Source: JAVJSU01 sp040219275
Lineage (GTDB): Bacteria > Chloroflexota > Anaerolineae > Aggregatilineales > Phototrophicaceae
Direction of reading: 5' to 3'
Assembly (NCBI GenBank): GCA_040219275.1
Contig: JAVJSU010000032.1
Location: 1-64,000, forward strand
DNA: 64,000 nt
Position 1 is the first letter of the stretch. Each line of letters opens with the position of its first letter. Positions 53,263 through 61,794 of this stretch are shown here, in pieces. The notes beneath the pieces are model-generated. The model saw nothing but the letters and a program-made list of their open reading frames with translations, did not search any database and was not told the origin of the DNA. The translations under genes and the position numbers were made by a program.

Positions 53263-55779
53263 ATGATACGGTTTGAACGATTTACAGAACGGGCACAAGA
53301 TGCCGCGGCAAGAGCCTACGAAATTTTGCAACGTTATGGGCATAATCAGGTCGATACCGAGCATATTTTGCTGGCATTATTGGAACAGACAGACGGCGTA
53401 ATCCCGATGATTTTAGACAAGCTGAATGTCGAAGTGAGTGTGATTCGCTCACGCTTGGATGACATTCTGATGGCAAGTCCGAAACCGTCGATTTATGGCG
53501 GTGGTACGGGACAGGTGTTCATCACGCCACGCGTAAAACGGGTGATAGACCTCGCCAATGAGGAAGCCAATCGCTTGAGCGACGAGTATATCTCCACGGA
53601 GCATATGTTCCTCGCCATTTTGAGCGAACGCAACACCTCCGTTGCACGCATCCTGAACGATAACGGGATCAACCGTGAACGCGTGTTTGATACGGTCAAA
53701 GAGATTCGCGGTGGTCAACGGGTGACGGATCCACAGGCGGAAAGTCGCTATCGCACGCTAGAAAAATATAGCCGTGACCTGACGCGCATGGCGCTAGAAG
53801 GTAAGCTCGATCCGGTTGTGGGGCGTGACGCGGAAATTTTGCGCGTCATCCAGATTCTCAGCCGTCGTACCAAGAATAATCCGGTACTGATCGGTGAAGC
53901 GGGTGTGGGTAAAACGGCAATCGTGGAAGGTCTGGCGCAGAAAATCTCCGATGGGGATGTGCCGGAATTGCTCCTCAATAAGCGCGTCGTCAGCTTAGAT
54001 TTAAGCGGTATGCTGGCGGGTAGTCGCTTCCGTGGAGAATTTGAGGAACGCTTAAAGGCGACCATCGAAGAAATTCAGCGTGCTGAGGGTGAAATCATCC
54101 TCTTCATTGATGAATTGCATCAGGTCGTCGGCGCAGGTGGTACAGGTGGCGCGATTGACGCGGGCAATATGATGAAACCGGCGTTGGCGCGTGGTGAATT
54201 ACAGACTGTCGGCGCGACAACATTAGATGAGTATCGTCAATATATCGAAAAAGACGGCGCATTAGATCGTCGGTTTGCGCCGGTTTATGTGGAAGAACCG
54301 AGCGTAGAAGACACCATCGAGATGCTTTACGGCTTACGTGATCGCTACGAAGCGCATCATAAAGTGACCATCGCCGATGAAGCCATCGAAGCCGCCGCAC
54401 GTCTGTCGGATCGCTATGTGACCGGACGTAAATTGCCGGACAAAGCGATTGATCTGCTGGACGAAGCCGCCGCCAAGTTGCGGGTCGCGCTCTATTCCAT
54501 GCCGCCACGCTTGAAGGAAATGAAAGACGCGCTGGATCGCCTCTCCACTGAAGAAGAAGCGGCAGGTCTGGCACGCGATTATGAACGCGCCGCCGAATTC
54601 AAAGTTCAGCGTTTACAGCTTGAGCATGAATTTGAACGTGAGCGTTATGTGTGGCAACAGGAAAATACACTCGATGAAGTGGTGGATGAGCAGGACATTG
54701 CCGATGTCGTCGCGCAATGGACGGGCATCCCTATGAATCAGATGCTGGAAACCGAGAACGAAAAATTGCTCCGCATGGAGGATGAACTTCATAAGCGCGT
54801 CATCGGGCAAGAAAAAGCCGTCGCCGCGCTCGCAGATGCCATTCGCCGTTCGCGCAGTGGCTTAAAAGACCCCCGCAGACCGATTGGATCGTTTATCTTC
54901 CTCGGTAGCAGTGGCGTGGGCAAGACCGAATTGGCGAAAACATTAGCGGAATTCATGTTCGATGATGAGGAAGCCCTCATTCGCATCGACATGAGCGAAT
55001 ATCACGAACAGCACAACGTCAGCCGTTTGTTCGGTGCGCCTCCGGGCTATGTGGGCTATGAAGCGGGCGGGCAACTCACTGAAGCGGTGCGTCGCCGTCC
55101 TTATCGCGTCATCCTGTTTGATGAGATCGAAAAAGCTCATCCTGACGTGTGGAATGCACTCTTACAAATTCTGGAAGATGGTCGCCTCACGGATGGGCAG
55201 GGACGGACGATTGATTTCCGTAACACCGTCTTGATTATGACCAGCAACCTCGGCACAGAATTCGCCAAACGTGGCGGGGCATTGGGCTTCGTCAGCGCGA
55301 CGGATAGTGAAGCGGTTGCCGATCATCAAAAGATCGAAAAAGCGATGCGTGATACCTTCCGTCCAGAATTCCTGAATCGCATTGACGAGGTGATTATCTT
55401 CTCGCCACTGACCCAGCGGGACGTGGAATTGATGGTTGATCTTCAAATGCAGGGGCTTGCACGTCGCTTACTCGAAGTTGGTTTGCACGTCCACCTGACC
55501 GAACCCGCCCGCAATTGGCTGGCAAGCGCCGGTTATGATCCGCAATTTGGTGCGCGTCCGTTGCGCCGTGCATTGCAACGTTTCGTGGAAAATCCGATGA
55601 GCGTGCAGTTATTACGCGGGGATTTCCATAATGGTGATTTGATCGTCATTGATGAACTCAACGGTCAATTGATCTTCGAGCGGCACGAAAACACCGCCAG
55701 CGATTACCTGATGCGGAATGCTGCACGTCGGCAGGAAACCAACCACGAAATTCTCAATGAGGATTTTCGTCAGGAATAA
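53263..55779 (+). CDS. clpC: ClpC-type ATP-dependent protease ATPase subunit
   Basis: An 838-residue Hsp100 unfoldase that feeds proteins to ClpP. Residues about 1-145 are the two-repeat Clp N domain (FTERAQDAAARAYEIL). Domain 1 has GEAGVGKT at about 210. A middle coiled coil follows at about 410-480 with the UVR-like region, and domain 2 has GSSGVGKT at about 547. The middle domain and N repeats mark ClpC rather than ClpB. The C-terminal ClpP-binding region is present. No ClpP gene is in the window. A terminator follows. Confidence 0.96.
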   Translation: MIRFERFTERAQDAAARAYEILQRYGHNQVDTEHILLALLEQTDGVIPMILDKLNVEVSVIRSRLDDILMASPKPSIYGGGTGQVFITPRVKRVIDLANEEANRLSDEYISTEHMFLAILSERNTSVARILNDNGINRERVFDTVKEIRGGQRVTDPQAESRYRTLEKYSRDLTRMALEGKLDPVVGRDAEILRVIQILSRRTKNNPVLIGEAGVGKTAIVEGLAQKISDGDVPELLLNKRVVSLDLSGMLAGSRFRGEFEERLKATIEEIQRAEGEIILFIDELHQVVGAGGTGGAIDAGNMMKPALARGELQTVGATTLDEYRQYIEKDGALDRRFAPVYVEEPSVEDTIEMLYGLRDRYEAHHKVTIADEAIEAAARLSDRYVTGRKLPDKAIDLLDEAAAKLRVALYSMPPRLKEMKDALDRLSTEEEAAGLARDYERAAEFKVQRLQLEHEFERERYVWQQENTLDEVVDEQDIADVVAQWTGIPMNQMLETENEKLLRMEDELHKRVIGQEKAVAALADAIRRSRSGLKDPRRPIGSFIFLGSSGVGKTELAKTLAEFMFDDEEALIRIDMSEYHEQHNVSRLFGAPPGYVGYEAGGQLTEAVRRRPYRVILFDEIEKAHPDVWNALLQILEDGRLTDGQGRTIDFRNTVLIMTSNLGTEFAKRGGALGFVSATDSEAVADHQKIEKAMRDTFRPEFLNRIDEVIIFSPLTQRDVELMVDLQMQGLARRLLEVGLHVHLTEPARNWLASAGYDPQFGARPLRRALQRFVENPMSVQLLRGDFHNGDLIVIDELNGQLIFERHENTASDYLMRNAARRQETNHEILNEDFRQE

Positions 55780-55808
55780 CACATTGCTTGATTAAAATAC
55801 AAACCCTA

Positions 55809-55846
55809 AAAAGCACGTTCGTCTAATATTAAGCGAACGTGCTTTT
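55809..55846 (+). terminator. rho-independent terminator of clpC
   Basis: Stem AAAAGCACGTTCG/CGAACGTGCTTTT with a 12-base loop, ending in a T-run, 30 bases after the stop. Confidence 0.92.
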
Positions 55847-55883
55847 TTGTTTGGCTATTTACCTTTTGTAACTATTCAGCTAT

Positions 55884-56050
55884 CCGTGAGATTCTTCTCG
55901 TCACTCCGGTCTAAAGACACAGAGCTAGGTTATTCAAGCCCCATAAATGGGACTATTTTAGCGAATAGTCCCATTTATGGGGCTTGTTTTTCTAGCCGGA
56001 CGGCTTTAGCCTCTGGCGCTATTTTAACGGATAACTAAATAATCTCACGG
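55884..56050. repeat. MITE-like palindromic element
   Basis: A 167-base block bounded by inverted 10-base ends CCGTGAGATT/AATCTCACGG. At its centre is a perfect 23-bp inverted repeat (55935-55957 with 55964-55986), loop TTAGCG, followed by TTTTT. It has no open frame. It could be a non-autonomous mobile element, a strong terminator or a structured RNA. Confidence 0.6.
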
Positions 56051-56173
56051 AACAATTACCCTCTTCCACAGATTCAAGTTATAAGAGGTCTTTACGGTTC
56101 ACAAGAATCACTTTATAATGCGGATTGCCGGACTTACGGCGACTAAATTGTAAGCCTATTAAAGGAGAAAATT

Positions 56174-57202
56174 GTGTTCACGTTCAACGGTCAGGTTAGC
56201 CAGCACCGTATCATCCCGATTCTTGAGAAACTCAGCGAACAGTTTGATCTGAAAGATGTGTTTCGAGATTGTACGGACGATGCCTCTTTGGTGCAGGCGC
56301 TCCATGATTGGCTAAAACGGACGCAATTTTCTGTGTTCACAAATCAGAATATCCCCATCGCCACCCGCGCAGAAATTACTCGTGAGATCGGTTTACTAGG
56401 TCTGGATACGCGTGCAGGTGTCGGGCTTGATGAAAACAACCTGCCAGATTTGATGTGGTGTGCTGTACCTGCGGGGGACTTCCTCTACGGGAGCGATAAA
56501 AAGCGTGATCCTTACGCCTATCGCACCGAGTTGCCGCAGAAGACGCTGAATGTGGATTATGCCTATCAGGTTTCAGTTTATCCAATCACGACAGCACAAT
56601 TTCAGGCATTCGTGCAGTCGGATTATAGTGATATGCGCTGGTGGGCAGATTTTCCAGCAGAGTATCAACCGCACGCCGTAAACACAGATGAAAACCCGTC
56701 GCTATTGGCGAAAGCGCTGAACTTACCCGCGACATTGATTTCATGGTATCAGGCGGTGGCATTTTGTCGCTGGCTGACCGTCCGCTATCAAGGGGCGAAC
56801 ATCATCACAGCAGATCAGATGATCCGTCTGCCTACGGATGTCGAATGGGAGAAAGCCGCCCGTGGCACCGATGGCAGAGTCTATCCGTATGGCGATGATG
56901 CCGAAGCCGATTTTGCCAATATGAGCGGGACGGATTTGGGAGATGTCTGTCCGGTGGGATTGTTCGCTGACGGTGTGTCGCCCTATGGCACCCACGATAT
57001 GAGCGGCAACGTCTTTGAGTGGTGCACGGCTAACACTGAGGACATCTCCGCAGGTCAGATTTTACGCGGTGGCTCGTATTATATGAGTGAAGAATGGGCG
57101 CGGTGTGCCTATCGCTATGAGCGGATGCCCGCGCAACAACTTAAAGACTCCGGTTTTCGAGTCGTTTTAAGTGACATCAGAAATCATCCTATTGCGCCAT
57201 AA
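56174..57202 (+). CDS. formylglycine-generating-enzyme-like (SUMF1 family) protein
   Basis: A 342-residue protein. An N-terminal helical stretch of about 85 residues is joined to an FGE-sulfatase domain at about 95-335, with CAVPAGDFLYG, VSVYPITTAQFQAFV, RLPTDVEWEKAARG, MSGNVFEWC and LRGGSY. True FGEs need two cysteines near the end; here WCTA and WARCAY are candidates, so an active FGE is possible but not certain. Many homologues act as scaffold or ligand-binding domains instead. The start is GTG at 56174 with AAAGGAG six bases upstream. Confidence 0.8.
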   Translation: MFTFNGQVSQHRIIPILEKLSEQFDLKDVFRDCTDDASLVQALHDWLKRTQFSVFTNQNIPIATRAEITREIGLLGLDTRAGVGLDENNLPDLMWCAVPAGDFLYGSDKKRDPYAYRTELPQKTLNVDYAYQVSVYPITTAQFQAFVQSDYSDMRWWADFPAEYQPHAVNTDENPSLLAKALNLPATLISWYQAVAFCRWLTVRYQGANIITADQMIRLPTDVEWEKAARGTDGRVYPYGDDAEADFANMSGTDLGDVCPVGLFADGVSPYGTHDMSGNVFEWCTANTEDISAGQILRGGSYYMSEEWARCAYRYERMPAQQLKDSGFRVVLSDIRNHPIAP

Positions 57203-57230
57203 ATGCGGCTTTTCTGCCCTGAAAAGATGC

Positions 57231-57266
57231 CAGAAGAACGGTTTTGCTCTAGTCTCCGTTCTTCTG
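57231..57266 (+). terminator. hairpin after the FGE-like gene
   Basis: Stem CAGAAGAACGG/CCGTTCTTCTG (11 bp) with a 14-base loop, then TAAATTTT. Weak T-tail. Confidence 0.65.
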
Positions 57267-57290
57267 TAAATTTTGCTGTAGATCGGTTGT

Positions 57291-57319
57291 TTGATAATTA
57301 CCTAACCACTATGTATAAT
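57291..57319 (+). promoter_or_regulatory. sigma-70-type promoter of rpsA
   Basis: TTGATA at 57291 and TATAAT at 57314 with a 17-base spacer. The start near 57326 leaves a leader of about 125 bases. Confidence 0.85.
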
Positions 57320-57369
57320 TACCATGATTGTCACCTAATGTGGTAAAGTACCAGTTCATTAATTGCCGA

Positions 57370-57410
57370 AGGGAGGAAAGCGCGTACTCTTGTGGGGATA
57401 CTCACGCGCG
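57370..57410 (+). promoter_or_regulatory. leader hairpin of the S1 gene
   Basis: GGGAGGAAA is followed by an inverted pair GCGCGT (57379) and ACGCGC (57403). A further pair TTACCA/TGGTAA lies at about 57319-57345. The purine box is too far from the used start to act directly, which suggests a structured leader, as in S1 self-control. Confidence 0.5.
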
Positions 57411-57450
57411 TCTTCTTATGAATTCCAATATACCAGGGACTGAGGAAGAA

Positions 57451-58932
57451 ATGGAAAATCCTGAAGCCTCATCCGAAGAAATCAACACGAATATCGAAGA
57501 TAACGTAACACCAATTCCCGAATCTGCTGAACCGGAAACGGAAGTTGCGGAAGAAGCTGAGGCGCAAGCTGAAACTGTGGTTGATACTACGGTTGAAGTA
57601 GAACCCGAAGCGGAAGCCGAAACCGAAGTCGAAACCGTAGCAGAAGTAGAGACACCTGCTGAAGCGGTTGTCGCGGAAGTTGCGACGGAACAAGCCGGAG
57701 AAGATGACGATGAAGATGTCGTCAGCGCCTCCGACGAGTCTGATGATTCCGATGAGGATGAGTCTGATGATGCCGCTAGCGACGAAGATGCCGCCAGCGC
57801 GGTTGCAACGCCAGCTAAGCCGCAACCTGTCCGTCGTTTTAAGCGGGGCGATCTCGTTGAAGGGACAATCTCCAAAACCTCCCCGACCTCCATCACGGTG
57901 GATCTCGGTGAAGGTGACGAAGGCATTGTACCCGGACGTGAATTGGAAAATATGGGCGTTAAGGCAATTGAAGAACTGTCTGAAGGTAAAACGCTGATGT
58001 TGTTTGTGGTGAATCCGCACGATCATCGCGGAAATACCGTGCTGTCTATCAACCGTGCTGAAGAAGAAATGAACTGGAAGGAAGCAGAAACCTACCAGAA
58101 AGAACAGCAGGTTTACGAAGGTAACATCGCCGGCTATAACAAAGGTGGGCTGATCGTCCGCTTTGGGCGCTTACGTGGCTTCGTGCCACAAAGCCAGATC
58201 GGTGATGATCGTCGGCGTAGTATGCAGGGCGATACACCGGAAGAACTGTATAGTGGCATGGTCAATGAGAATGTCTCGGTGAAGGTGATTGAGGTTGATC
58301 GTAGCCGTAACCGCCTGATTCTCTCCGAACGTGCCGCCTCCCGTGAATTACGCGAAGCCCGCAAGGAATCGCTGATTCAGGAGTTGAACACGGGTGAAAT
58401 TCGAGAAGGGTACGTCGTCAGCCTTGAAGATTTCGGCGCATTTGTCGACATCGGCGGGGCAGAAGGACTGGTGCATCTGACGGAAATTTCGTGGAAGCAC
58501 ATCACCCATCCTAAAGAAGTGCTCAAAATCGGTCAGAAGGTCAAAGTTGAAGTCATCAGCGTAGATCGTGACCGTAAGCGCATCGGCTTGAGCATCAAAC
58601 GGCAGGAAGCTGATCCATGGGATGAAGTCGCCACGACCTATAACGATGGTCAATTAGTGCGCGGCACCGTCACCAAGATGACCAAATTTGGCGCATTCGC
58701 TCAGTTGAGTGATGCACCGGAGATCGAAGGGTTGATCCATATTTCCGAACTTTCCGACGAACGTGTAAATCATCCGCGTGAAGTCGTTAATGAAGGCGAA
58801 GAACTCACCCTGCGCGTCGTTAAGATTGATGTGAAGAATCGCCGTCTCGGGTTAAGCCTGAAAGCCGTAAACTCCGCAATGTATCTTGACATTGATCTGC
58901 GTCAATTCGCCGGTGATGCTGACGACGAATAA
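57451..58932 (+). CDS. rpsA: 30S ribosomal protein S1-like, four S1 domains
   Basis: A 493-residue RNA-binding protein that helps mRNA join the 30S subunit. The first 120 residues form an acidic, Glu/Ala/Val/Ser/Asp-rich extension with EPEAEAETEVE-type repeats. Four S1 motifs follow at about 128-200 (GDLVEGTISKTS), 215-285 (VYEGNIAGYNKGGLIV), 300-375 (IREGYVVSLEDFGAFVDIG) and 385-465 (LVRGTVTKMTKFGAFAQL). E. coli S1 has six. Motif 3 is the best preserved. The start at ATG 57451 has TGAGG six bases upstream. In-frame ATG at 57418 lacks a site. Confidence 0.92.
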   Translation: MENPEASSEEINTNIEDNVTPIPESAEPETEVAEEAEAQAETVVDTTVEVEPEAEAETEVETVAEVETPAEAVVAEVATEQAGEDDDEDVVSASDESDDSDEDESDDAASDEDAASAVATPAKPQPVRRFKRGDLVEGTISKTSPTSITVDLGEGDEGIVPGRELENMGVKAIEELSEGKTLMLFVVNPHDHRGNTVLSINRAEEEMNWKEAETYQKEQQVYEGNIAGYNKGGLIVRFGRLRGFVPQSQIGDDRRRSMQGDTPEELYSGMVNENVSVKVIEVDRSRNRLILSERAASRELREARKESLIQELNTGEIREGYVVSLEDFGAFVDIGGAEGLVHLTEISWKHITHPKEVLKIGQKVKVEVISVDRDRKRIGLSIKRQEADPWDEVATTYNDGQLVRGTVTKMTKFGAFAQLSDAPEIEGLIHISELSDERVNHPREVVNEGEELTLRVVKIDVKNRRLGLSLKAVNSAMYLDIDLRQFAGDADDE

Positions 58933-58963
58933 GGTTTGCGCTAGATTTGCTATGAGACTATTC

Positions 58964-58990
58964 ACAGCCGCTCGATTGTTGAGCGGCTGT
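58964..58990 (+). terminator. terminator of rpsA
   Basis: Stem ACAGCCGCTC/GAGCGGCTGT with loop GATTGTT, then TGTATTT, 31 bases after the stop. Confidence 0.75.
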
Positions 58991-59041
58991 TGTATTTAAC
59001 TACATTTTGAGGATACGCAACCGATTGGTAAACGGGCTTTT

Positions 59042-59083
59042 ACTAATCACTAAAAACTAATCACTTGCAACTAATCACCTAAA
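59042..59083. repeat. short tandem heptanucleotide repeat array
   Basis: Units actaatc, actaaaa, actaatc, acttgca, actaatc run with a strict 7-base period, three being identical. It lies just before the ribosome site of uxuA. Confidence 0.85.
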
Positions 59084-59096
59084 GGATTTAAACACC

Positions 59097-60134
59097 ATGA
59101 AAATGACCATGCGCTGGTTTAATGAGGATAAAACCGTGCGTTTACCCCAGATTGCACAGATTCCGGTGATTCGCGGGATCGTCGGGACGATTGAGGGGAA
59201 ATCCGGTGATGTCCTCTGGGAACAGGCGGAACTGGAAGCCCTCAAGTCAGAGGTCGAATCTTATGGATTAACGCTCGATGTGATCGAAAGTATTCCTGTC
59301 GGCGATGACATCAAGCTCGGCACGGATAAGCGCGATGCCATGATCGACATCTATTGCGAAAGCATCCGCAACATGGGGCGTGCCGGAATTCCTGTCCTCT
59401 GCTACAACTTCATGACCGCCTTCGATTGGATGCGAACTGAACTCACGCACGAATTGAGCGATGGTTCTTTCACCACCGAATACGATGAGCAATCCATGCT
59501 GGCGTATGACATCTCTAAAGGGATTGAAGGGCGGGTGGCATGGGTAAAAGGCTATAGCGGTGAGGAATTACAATCCATTATTGCTCAATACAAGGCATTA
59601 GGCGAAGAAGGACTGTTCCAGAATTACGCCTATTTCCTCAAGCGCGTCATTCCCGTCGCGGAAGAAGCGGGCGTACTCATGGGGTTACACCCTGACGATC
59701 CGCCGTGGTCAATTCTCGGTCTGCCGAATCTCGTCCGTGATGCAGACTCACTCCAACGTATTCTGGATGTCGTCGATAGTCCGCATCATGGCTTAACCTT
59801 TTGCACCGGCTCTCTCGGTTCAAGACCGGATAACGACCTGCCCGCCATGATCCGTCAATTTGGCTCACGCATCAACTTTGTGCATTTGCGAAACGTCGAA
59901 TTACTCGGCGAACGTCATTTCCGTGAAGTCGCCCATTCCAACGAAGCCGGTAATGTCAAATTGCCGGAAGTCATGCAGGCGCTGGTCGATATTAATTTCA
60001 CCGGTCCCCTGCGCCCCGATCACGGACGCATGATCTGGGGAGAAACCGGACGACACGGCTACGGCTTATATGACCGTGCGCTCGGCGCGATGTATCTGCA
60101 AGGGCTGTGGCAGGGCATCAAGGTCGAGCGCTAA
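59097..60134 (+). CDS. uxuA: mannonate dehydratase
   Basis: A 345-residue iron- or manganese-dependent enzyme that dehydrates D-mannonate to 2-keto-3-deoxygluconate in hexuronate breakdown. The TIM-barrel pattern shows MRWFNEDKTV at the start, IPVIRGIVGT, IPVLCYNFMTAFDWMRTEL, GLHPDDPPW, FCTGSLGS and PDHGRMIWGE near the end. These contain the usual metal-binding His, Cys and Asp. The short form (345 residues) differs from the 394-residue E. coli enzyme. Start is ATG at 59097 with AAAGGA upstream. The other hexuronate genes are not seen here. Confidence 0.95.
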   Translation: MKMTMRWFNEDKTVRLPQIAQIPVIRGIVGTIEGKSGDVLWEQAELEALKSEVESYGLTLDVIESIPVGDDIKLGTDKRDAMIDIYCESIRNMGRAGIPVLCYNFMTAFDWMRTELTHELSDGSFTTEYDEQSMLAYDISKGIEGRVAWVKGYSGEELQSIIAQYKALGEEGLFQNYAYFLKRVIPVAEEAGVLMGLHPDDPPWSILGLPNLVRDADSLQRILDVVDSPHHGLTFCTGSLGSRPDNDLPAMIRQFGSRINFVHLRNVELLGERHFREVAHSNEAGNVKLPEVMQALVDINFTGPLRPDHGRMIWGETGRHGYGLYDRALGAMYLQGLWQGIKVER

Positions 60135-60199
60135 CCTCATCGCCATGCAATTGCTGAAATCATACTGATGCGCTAAGAAAATAAACATATGATTCGTAG

Positions 60200-60234
60200 G
60201 GATGAGCCAATGTGCTCATCCGCCTATTTTCATT
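60200..60234 (+). terminator. terminator of uxuA
   Basis: Stem GGATGAGC/GCTCATCC with a 6-base loop, followed by a T-rich tail. It starts 66 bases after the stop. Confidence 0.6.
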
Positions 60235-60326
60235 TTGGATTAAATATTCATTCCCGAACATTTCCCCATCCACAGACATCTATCTCATTTATCACTTGAT
60301 ATTATTTCACCCCCTCACCCTATTTT

Positions 60327-60354
60327 TTGCGCCGTCGCGTGTTTGTGTTATGCT
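60327..60354 (+). promoter_or_regulatory. candidate promoter of rhaA
   Basis: TTGCGC at 60327 and TATGCT at 60349 with a 16-base spacer. A repeat of GAAAGTTATT follows at 60372 and 60412, which could bind a regulator. Confidence 0.5.
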
Positions 60355-60371
60355 TTCTAAAAGTGTTTACC

Positions 60372-60421
60372 GAAAGTTATTAAAGCAATCTACAAAAAAT
60401 TGAAAGCAAAAGAAAGTTATT
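60372..60421. repeat. direct repeats before rhaA
   Basis: GAAAGTTATT occurs at 60372-60381 and 60412-60421, 40 bases apart, with AAAGCAA beside each. The spacing is close to four helical turns. It lies between promoter and start codon. Confidence 0.55.
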
Positions 60422-60456
60422 GAGCGTTTACTTTATACAGGGGATGGTTGGTCATT

Positions 60457-61704
60457 ATGTCAATAAATCAAGCCTATGAACTGGCAAAAGAACGTTATGC
60501 CGCGCTTGGCGTGGATGTGGATGCCGCGCTGGAACGCCTCAGAAATACACCCATCAGCTTGCATTGCTGGCAGGGCGATGATGTCGGCGGCTTCGAAGAC
60601 CCTGATCGCGGTCTGAGCGGGGGCATCATGGCGACGGGCAATTATCCCGGCAAAGCGCGCACGGTTGCCGAATTACGCGCCGATTTAGACACCGCCTACA
60701 GCCTAATCCCCGGCACGCATCGGCTGAACCTCCATGCCTTTTATCTGGATACCGATCAACCCGTCCCACGTGATGAAATTTTGCCGGAACATTTTTCGAG
60801 CTGGGTAGATTGGGCAAAAGCCAATAATCATGGCGTGGATTTTAACCCGTCGTGCTTCTCCCACCCCTTAGCAGATGACGGTTTTACGTTGGCACATGCG
60901 GATAAATCGGTGCGCGATTTCTGGATCGCCCATTGCATCGCCTCGCGTGAGATTGGCGATTATTTCGGGCGCGAATTAAACAGCCCCTGTGTGACAAACG
61001 TCTGGGTGCCGGACGGCTACAAAGATATGCCCATAGACCGCCTCGCACCCCGTCAACGTCTCCATGAGTCGCTGGATAAAGTTTTTGCGAAGCCACTGCA
61101 ACATAATCTGGACGCGGTGGAGTGTAAGTTGTTCGGCATCGGCTCGGAAAGTTATGTGGTAGGTTCGCATGAATTTTACATGGGCTATGCGACGACCAAA
61201 CAAACCCTACTTTGTCTGGATGCGGGGCATTTTCACCCGACGGAAAGTATCGCCGATAAAATTTCGTCCGTTATGCTCTACGTGCCGGAATTGCTCCTGC
61301 ATGTCAGTCGCGGTGTGCGGTGGGATAGCGATCATGTCGTCACCTTGACCGATGAGCTACAGGCGATTATGCAGGAATTGGTACGCGGGGATTTCCTCAG
61401 CCGGACGCACATCGGGCTGGATTTCTTTGACGCGAGTATCAACCGTGTGGCGGCGTGGACAATCGGCACCCGCAACGCTTTACGTGCGCTCCTGATGGCA
61501 TTGCTCGAACCACGCGCGCTCTTGCAGGGCTACGAAGACGATGGCAATTACACGGCACGGCTGGCATTGCTGGAGGAACTCAAAGGTTTACCCTTCGGCG
61601 CGATCTGGGATATGTATTGTGAACAGCAAAACGTGCCTGTTGGTTTCGCGTTTATGGATGTCGTCACCGCTTACGAGAAAACGGTGCTTGCGAATCGCGC
61701 CTAG
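60457..61704 (+). CDS. rhaA: L-rhamnose isomerase
   Basis: A 415-residue metal enzyme converting L-rhamnose to L-rhamnulose, the first step in rhamnose use. Family patterns: LHCWQGDDVGGFE, IPGTHRLNLHAFY, HGVDFNPSCFSHP, IPDG-like VWVPDGYKD, GSHEFYMGYA and the C-terminal DAGHFHPTE with metal ligands. Length matches the 419-residue E. coli enzyme. The start is ATG at 60457. A TTG at 60448 is also in frame. No rhaB, rhaD or transporter is adjacent, so the rest of the pathway lies elsewhere. Confidence 0.96.
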   Translation: MSINQAYELAKERYAALGVDVDAALERLRNTPISLHCWQGDDVGGFEDPDRGLSGGIMATGNYPGKARTVAELRADLDTAYSLIPGTHRLNLHAFYLDTDQPVPRDEILPEHFSSWVDWAKANNHGVDFNPSCFSHPLADDGFTLAHADKSVRDFWIAHCIASREIGDYFGRELNSPCVTNVWVPDGYKDMPIDRLAPRQRLHESLDKVFAKPLQHNLDAVECKLFGIGSESYVVGSHEFYMGYATTKQTLLCLDAGHFHPTESIADKISSVMLYVPELLLHVSRGVRWDSDHVVTLTDELQAIMQELVRGDFLSRTHIGLDFFDASINRVAAWTIGTRNALRALLMALLEPRALLQGYEDDGNYTARLALLEELKGLPFGAIWDMYCEQQNVPVGFAFMDVVTAYEKTVLANRA

Positions 61705-61722
61705 AATCACTTGCTAAACAAA

Positions 61723-61763
61723 AAAAATCGTGCCGACAGCGAAAATTCGTCGGCACGATTTTT
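61723..61763. terminator. bidirectional terminator between rhaA and the secreted gene
   Basis: A perfect 15-bp stem AAAAATCGTGCCGAC/GTCGGCACGATTTTT has A/T runs on both sides and an 11-base loop, so it can end both convergent genes. Confidence 0.92.
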
Positions 61764-61794
61764 GATTCTAAGCGTAATAATGATGCGTGACCGA

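Noticed and set aside
57402..58026. Ser/Ala-rich and Phe/Arg-rich frames opposite the S1 N-terminus
   Set aside because: They are the reverse readings of the acidic Glu/Ala/Val-rich coding repeats of S1.
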